Of a stretch of 64,000 nt of DNA, positions 60,274-64,000 are shown one piece after another. The notes below the pieces were generated by a model. That model searched no databases. It worked only from the letters and a program-made list of their open reading frames with translations, and was not told the DNA's origin. Source of the DNA: Streptomyces sp. CA-210063 (GTDB taxonomy: Bacteria; Actinomycetota; Actinomycetes; Streptomycetales; Streptomycetaceae); assembly GCF_024612015.1 (NCBI RefSeq), contig NZ_CP102512.1, positions 8,804,001 through 8,868,000 of the forward strand, given 5' to 3'. The stretch's first letter is position 1; each line of letters starts with the position of its first letter. A program made the position numbers and the translations under genes.

Positions 60274-60530
60274 GTCTCTCGTCCTCCTGGTCAGCGCCGT
60301 ACGGCAGGCGCCCTCGCGGCTGGGCACCTAACCGGACGACCGCGTTCTATGCCAAAAGCGACGCCAAATGTGACGGTCAACACGCCTGGTCAGAAGCCTG
60401 GACATCCGTGGGAGCGGCCTCGGCTTCTGGAGTGGCAACTCGTGGAAGATCCCGGATGTGGTGCTCCGTGTGCACCAGCACACCACCCTTCCGGCGCGCG
60501 CGACACCCTCAGGGGACCAGGAGAGGGGCC

Positions 60531-60602
60531 ATGCCGTTGAAGCCTTCCTCGGTCTCCGTCGCGCGCAGCGCGGGCATCGGGCGCGGCAGTCGTCCCAGCT
60601 AG
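60531..60602 (+). CDS. Possible small peptide (23 aa)
   Basis: MPLKPSSVSVARSAGIGRGSRPS, with AGGAGAGGGG ending a correct seven bases before the ATG. Basic and Ser-rich, no helix. A strong ribosome site before such a short frame is unusual, but the composition gives no further support. Confidence 0.25.
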   Translation: MPLKPSSVSVARSAGIGRGSRPS

Positions 60603-60705
60603 GGCGCAGTCTCCTGCGTGAGCGGGGCGCGCGGACGGCATCACGACGGCGACACGGATTTATGCGGCCAGACGTGAACTGGCGTGCGCGGCACGTGAGG
60701 TGGCA

Positions 60706-60761
60706 CCGGAGATGGGCTGACGAGCCGTCCGGACCGGAGGTGGGCTGACGAGCCGTCCGGA
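60706..60761. repeat. 28-bp tandem duplication
   Basis: CCGGAGATGGGCTGACGAGC-CGTCCGGA occurs twice in direct succession (60706-60733 and 60734-60761) with a single change (GATGGG to GGTGGG). No coding frame is kept. Confidence 0.85.
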
Positions 60762-60800
60762 GGGGCGGGCCGTGTGTCACAACGGCCCGCCCCGGCCGTC

Positions 60801-61352
60801 CTACGGGTGCGACAGCTGCCCGGCGCCACCCCGCCGACGTATCCGCTCCTGCGTGCGCTCCGCCGCCCGTGCCTCGCGGCGGACCCGCCGCCGCTCGCGC
60901 CGCAGTGAGCGCGCCGTGCTGCTGGGGACCGAGATCACGCCGTTGCGCTGGTTCCACACCTGCCGGGTCACCCAGACGTCCAGCGCGCCCCAGGTCGCCG
61001 CGACCGTGCTCGCCACGCTGCTCAGCACCATGGGGAACGCCAGCCAGGAACCGGCCAGGGTGCACAGGAACGCCACCATCGCCTGAATCAGTGTCACCGC
61101 GATGATGAGGACCGCGCGCACCGCCGCCGTCCGCACCGGGTCGGGCAGCCGCCGCTTGCGCGCCGGCTCCTCGATCCACAACGGCCGGTAATACACCCGC
61201 TCTTCGTCGCCACGGGCGGAGAGCTTCCGTTCTTCCACCGCGACACCCTCCCCCGTCAGGAGGCCGCGCCCCGGTGCCTGTGCGCTTCGCGCTGCCACCT
61301 CGGGCGTCGCCGCACCGTCCCCGGGCGCTACGCGCCGCTCCGCCGTGCCCAT
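60801..61352 (-). CDS. Actinobacterial membrane protein, two helices
   Basis: About 183 residues from ATG 61352. Hydrophilic N-terminal about 85 residues, two helices (AVRAVLIIAVTLIQAMVAFLCTLAGSWLAFPMVLSSVASTVAATW), then a basic tail SSTARSLRRERRRVRREARAAERTQERIRRRGG likely on the cytosolic side. Function unknown. Ribosome site weak (GGGAG 13 bases upstream), so the true start may be a nearby GTG. Divergent from the sensor kinase. Confidence 0.7.
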   Translation of the reverse strand: MGTAERRVAPGDGAATPEVAARSAQAPGRGLLTGEGVAVEERKLSARGDEERVYYRPLWIEEPARKRRLPDPVRTAAVRAVLIIAVTLIQAMVAFLCTLAGSWLAFPMVLSSVASTVAATWGALDVWVTRQVWNQRNGVISVPSSTARSLRRERRRVRREARAAERTQERIRRRGGAGQLSHP

Positions 61353-61773
61353 CAACTCGTCACTCCCCACCGCCGGTGGCCCAGTTGGTGCCGGATCCTG
61401 AGACCCGGTCCCCCACTGGTGCCCGACTTCCTCTGAATTACGCCGCCTGAGAGCGGCATCCGGGACCTGTGGCCCATTCCGGCCCCCCAATTCCCGTACA
61501 GAAAGACGATCGACGTACGCGGAAGATTCCCACCGAACGAAGAAATCCGGCCAACCGGCCGACTTCCCCGACGGGATGTCATGGGTTCAAGTGCCCGACA
61601 GGAGGAGGCAATCTCCCGTAATGAACGGACAACTCCCCATGTCCTGTTCGCTTCAGAGGGGGCGTGAGTCCAGGCGGCTCTTCGAGATACGTGTGTGTCG
61701 GTAGTAGGCTCACGCCGTTTGTTGACGCACATGTGTGCCCCCGGGCCGGACGGGGGACGAGCTGGGGGAGGCC
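61353..61773. other. Divergent promoter region, membrane protein / sensor kinase
   Basis: 421 bases, no gene seen. TAGGCT at about 61706-61711 may be the -10 box of the sensor kinase. The upstream half is moderately rich in A (CGAACGAAGAAATCC). Confidence 0.35.
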
Positions 61774-64000
61774 ATGCGCTTTCGCGGGAAATCGATCCGC
61801 CGGAAGATCGTGGCGCTGCTGCTCGTGCCCCTGGTGGCTCTGACCGGTGTCTGGACGTTCGCCACGGTGCTGACGGGCCGTGAGGCGAGCGATCTCTTCA
61901 GGGTGGCGGACATCGTCGAGGAGGTCGGCTTCCCCACCGAGGACACCATCCGTGTGCTTCAGCAGGAACGCCGCCAGACCCTCGTCTACCTCGCCGACCC
62001 GAGGGCCTCCGAGGCGCGCACGGCGCTCGAACGCAGCCGGTCCGCCACCGACGAGGCCGTCGACGAATTCCGCGAACACGCTCGGGATCCCGACCTGCGG
62101 GACGAGATGGGCGAGGCCACCTCGCTGCGGCTCACGGCCATTCTCGACGCCCTCGACGGCCTGCCCTCCCTGCGCGCGACCGTCGAGGACGGCACCGTCA
62201 CCGTCCCTCAGGCCCTCGGCCACTACAACAACCTCGTCGACCCCTGCTTCACCCTGCTGTCCAACCTCCCCGCCCTCGACGACGTGGAGATGGACAAGCA
62301 GGGCCGCGCCCTGGTCAACGTCGGCCGGGCCCGCGAACTCCTCTCCCGCGAGGACGCCCTGCTCAGCTCCGTACTCGTCGCGGACCGGATCACCCAGGAA
62401 GAGATCCGGGACTTCTCCGACCTCGTGGCCCAGCGCACCCTGATGTACGACATCAGCCTGCCGCAACTGCCCTCCTCCGAGCGCGACCGCTTCCAGCGCT
62501 ACTGGAGGAACGCGAACACCGCGCCCCTGCGCTCGGTCGAACAGGCCGTCATCGCCTCCGATCCCGGCAGGCCCAGCGGCGTCACCGCCAAGAGCTGGGA
62601 CACCGCCGTCGAGCCCGTCCTCTCCGACCTCCGCGACCTCAGCGTCGAGGCCGGCGACCGCTATCAGGACCGCGTCCGGCCTTTGGCCACCAACGTCATC
62701 CTCAAAGCCGCCGTCGCCGGCGTCCTCGGCCTCTTCGCCGTGCTCTTCTCGCTCTTCATGTCCGTCCGCATCGGCCGGGTCCTCATCCGCGACCTGCGCA
62801 GGCTCCGCCAGGAGGCCCACGAGACCGCGGGAGTGCGGCTGCCCAGCGTGATGCGCCGGCTCGCCGCGGGCGAACAGGTCGACGTGGAGACCGAAGTGCC
62901 GCGCCTGGAGTACGACAGGAACGAGATCGGCGAGGTCAGCCAGGCCCTCAACACCCTGCAGCGGGCCGCCGTCGAGGCCGCCGTCAAGCAGTCCGAACTC
63001 CGCAGCGGCATCTCCGAGGTCTTCGTCAACCTCGCCCGCCGCAGCCAGGTTCTGCTCCACAAGCAGCTCACCCTCCTCGACACCATGGAACGCCGGACCG
63101 AGGACACCGACGAACTCGCCGACCTGTTCCGCCTGGACCATCTGACGACCCGTATGCGCCGGCACGCCGAGGGCCTGGTCATCCTCTCCGGTGCCGCCCC
63201 GTCCCGGCAGTGGCGCAAGCCCATCCAGTTGATGGACGTCGTCCGCGCGGCCGTCGCCGAGGTCGAGGACTACGAGCGCATCGAGGTCCGCCGGCTGCCC
63301 CGGGTGGCCGTGACCGGCCCCGCGGTCGCCGACCTCACCCACCTCGTGGCCGAACTCCTGGAGAACGCCACGGTGTTCTCGCCCCCGCACACCGCCGTGC
63401 AGGTGCTGGGCGAGCGTGTCGCCAACGGCTTCACCCTGGAGATCCACGACCGCGGCCTCGGTATGTCGGCCGAGGCGCTCCTCGACGCCAACCTCAAGCT
63501 CGCCGAGACCCCCGACTTCGAGCTCTCCGACACCGACCGGCTCGGTCTCTTCGTGGTCAGCCGGCTCGCCCAGCGGCAGAAGGTCCGCGTCTCCCTCCAG
63601 CCGTCCCCGTACGGCGGCACCACGGCCGTGGTCTTCATCCCGGACGCCCTGCTCACCGACGACGTCCCCGACACCAACGGCATCGGCTTCCGCCTCGACC
63701 GCGCCCACCCCACCCGGGAAGCCGAGCTGGAGGAGGAGCGCAACGCGGCCCTCTCCCAGGTACCCGTACGGCTTCCGGGGCTCTCCGCCGCCATCCTGGA
63801 CGGCCCGGTGGAACTGGAGGCGCCGGTCGAGCTGGAGCCCCTGGACGGCTTCCCGGGCGCCCTCGACGACGAGGACGGCGAGCGGGGCGGACTGTTCCGG
63901 CCCCGCCGCTCCCTCACCGGCGTCGCAGACGAGCAGCAGCAGGCGCGCGACGGCGAAGGGCAGCAGGCTCCCCTCACCGATCCCGACCCGACGGTCGGGC
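61774..64000 (+). CDS. Nitrate/nitrite-sensor-like histidine kinase (CvnA type), cut by window end
   Basis: 742 codons seen, no stop before the edge. One helix at about 9-35 and a second at about 310-335, enclosing a mainly helical extracytoplasmic domain (NIT-like: EVGFPTEDTIRVLQQERRQTLVYLADPRAS). Then HAMP-like RIGRVLIRDLRRLRQEAHETA, a dimer region LDHLTTRMRRHAEGLVILSG with the candidate His, and an HATPase: HLVAELLENATVFSPP (N box), IHDRGLGMSAEAL (G1), TDRLGLFVVSRLA. The long variable C-terminal tail is typical of CvnA of Streptomyces conservons; downstream CvnB-C-D genes are expected beyond the window. GGGGGAGG precedes the ATG. Confidence 0.88.
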   Translation, partial: MRFRGKSIRRKIVALLLVPLVALTGVWTFATVLTGREASDLFRVADIVEEVGFPTEDTIRVLQQERRQTLVYLADPRASEARTALERSRSATDEAVDEFREHARDPDLRDEMGEATSLRLTAILDALDGLPSLRATVEDGTVTVPQALGHYNNLVDPCFTLLSNLPALDDVEMDKQGRALVNVGRARELLSREDALLSSVLVADRITQEEIRDFSDLVAQRTLMYDISLPQLPSSERDRFQRYWRNANTAPLRSVEQAVIASDPGRPSGVTAKSWDTAVEPVLSDLRDLSVEAGDRYQDRVRPLATNVILKAAVAGVLGLFAVLFSLFMSVRIGRVLIRDLRRLRQEAHETAGVRLPSVMRRLAAGEQVDVETEVPRLEYDRNEIGEVSQALNTLQRAAVEAAVKQSELRSGISEVFVNLARRSQVLLHKQLTLLDTMERRTEDTDELADLFRLDHLTTRMRRHAEGLVILSGAAPSRQWRKPIQLMDVVRAAVAEVEDYERIEVRRLPRVAVTGPAVADLTHLVAELLENATVFSPPHTAVQVLGERVANGFTLEIHDRGLGMSAEALLDANLKLAETPDFELSDTDRLGLFVVSRLAQRQKVRVSLQPSPYGGTTAVVFIPDALLTDDVPDTNGIGFRLDRAHPTREAELEEERNAALSQVPVRLPGLSAAILDGPVELEAPVELEPLDGFPGALDDEDGERGGLFRPRRSLTGVADEQQQARDGEGQQAPLTDPDPTVG

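Larger units (their letters stand above)
60274..60800. other. Gene-free stretch upstream of the betaine operon
   Basis: 527 bases without a convincing long gene. It holds a possible 23-codon peptide frame (60531-60602), a 28-bp tandem duplication (60706-60761), and the presumed betB promoter near 60330-60360. No RNA gene is recognised. Confidence 0.4.

Overview
This is a high-GC (over 70 percent) chromosomal segment of a Streptomyces. The third codon position is almost always G or C, starts are often GTG, short operons overlap as ATGA or GTGA, and several genes look leaderless. Genus-typical genes include rbpA with a SigR-type promoter, a DUF21/CBS membrane-protein pair, a conservon-type sensor kinase and a ROK regulator with the RokL6-type operator. 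From memory, gene order resembles S. coelicolor from about SCO1448 downward, but I could not check this. I see no rRNA, tRNA, CRISPR array, transposase, integrase or prophage, so this reads as core-like sequence with some strain-specific remodelling.

Bases 1-12.7 kb: the end of a flavin amine oxidase, an F420-type (LLM) oxidoreductase, a DUF5995 protein, a membrane-anchored GH6 glucanase, an MFS gene divergent from a rokL6-like repressor, and an NmrA-like protein. Then comes the riboflavin operon (FMN riboswitch, ribE, pnuC-like ribM, ribBA, ribH), followed by hisE and hisG. Bases 12.7-24 kb: two DUF21/CBS membrane proteins, an AAA+ CbbX/EccA-like ATPase, a P-loop kinase, a Tat-exported C39-like peptidase, a TetR regulator, a GH18 chitinase and an acyl-CoA dehydrogenase. 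Bases 24-39 kb: small unknown proteins, an Lrp regulator, an amidohydrolase, polyprenol-phosphate mannose synthase, FxsA, RbpA, an UMF1-type MFS protein, a GDPD phosphodiesterase, a divergent YczE/MocR pair, an FtsK-like ATPase with a tiny membrane partner, and ankyrin and HEAT-like proteins.

Bases 39-48 kb: a translationally coupled two-glycosyltransferase/SGNH-esterase operon, then a five-gene operon (MFS, D-glutamate cyclase-like, PxpA, PxpB, PxpC) for 5-oxoproline/glutamate scavenging, divergent from a GntR/FadR regulator with a textbook operator. Bases 48-55.4 kb: the most interesting locus, three consecutive genes that look like a kleisin-like subunit, a winged-helix (KITE-like) subunit and a 1565-residue SMC/MukB-like ATPase. 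This is a condensin of the MukBEF/Wadjet style without a recognisable nuclease gene. Bases 55.4-60.3 kb: a choline-to-glycine-betaine operon (aldehyde dehydrogenase, APC permease, GMC choline dehydrogenase). The window ends in a nitrate/nitrite-sensor-like histidine kinase of the CvnA type, cut by the window edge.

Between genes there are two families of dispersed GC-rich repeats, several perfect palindromes that look like operators, an orphan copy of the chitinase-type promoter, and a strong SigA-like promoter about 460 bases ahead of the mannose synthase start. Two genes carry in-frame repeat insertions: a Gly-rich heptad array in the ROK repressor and a dispersed repeat inside the acyl-CoA dehydrogenase.
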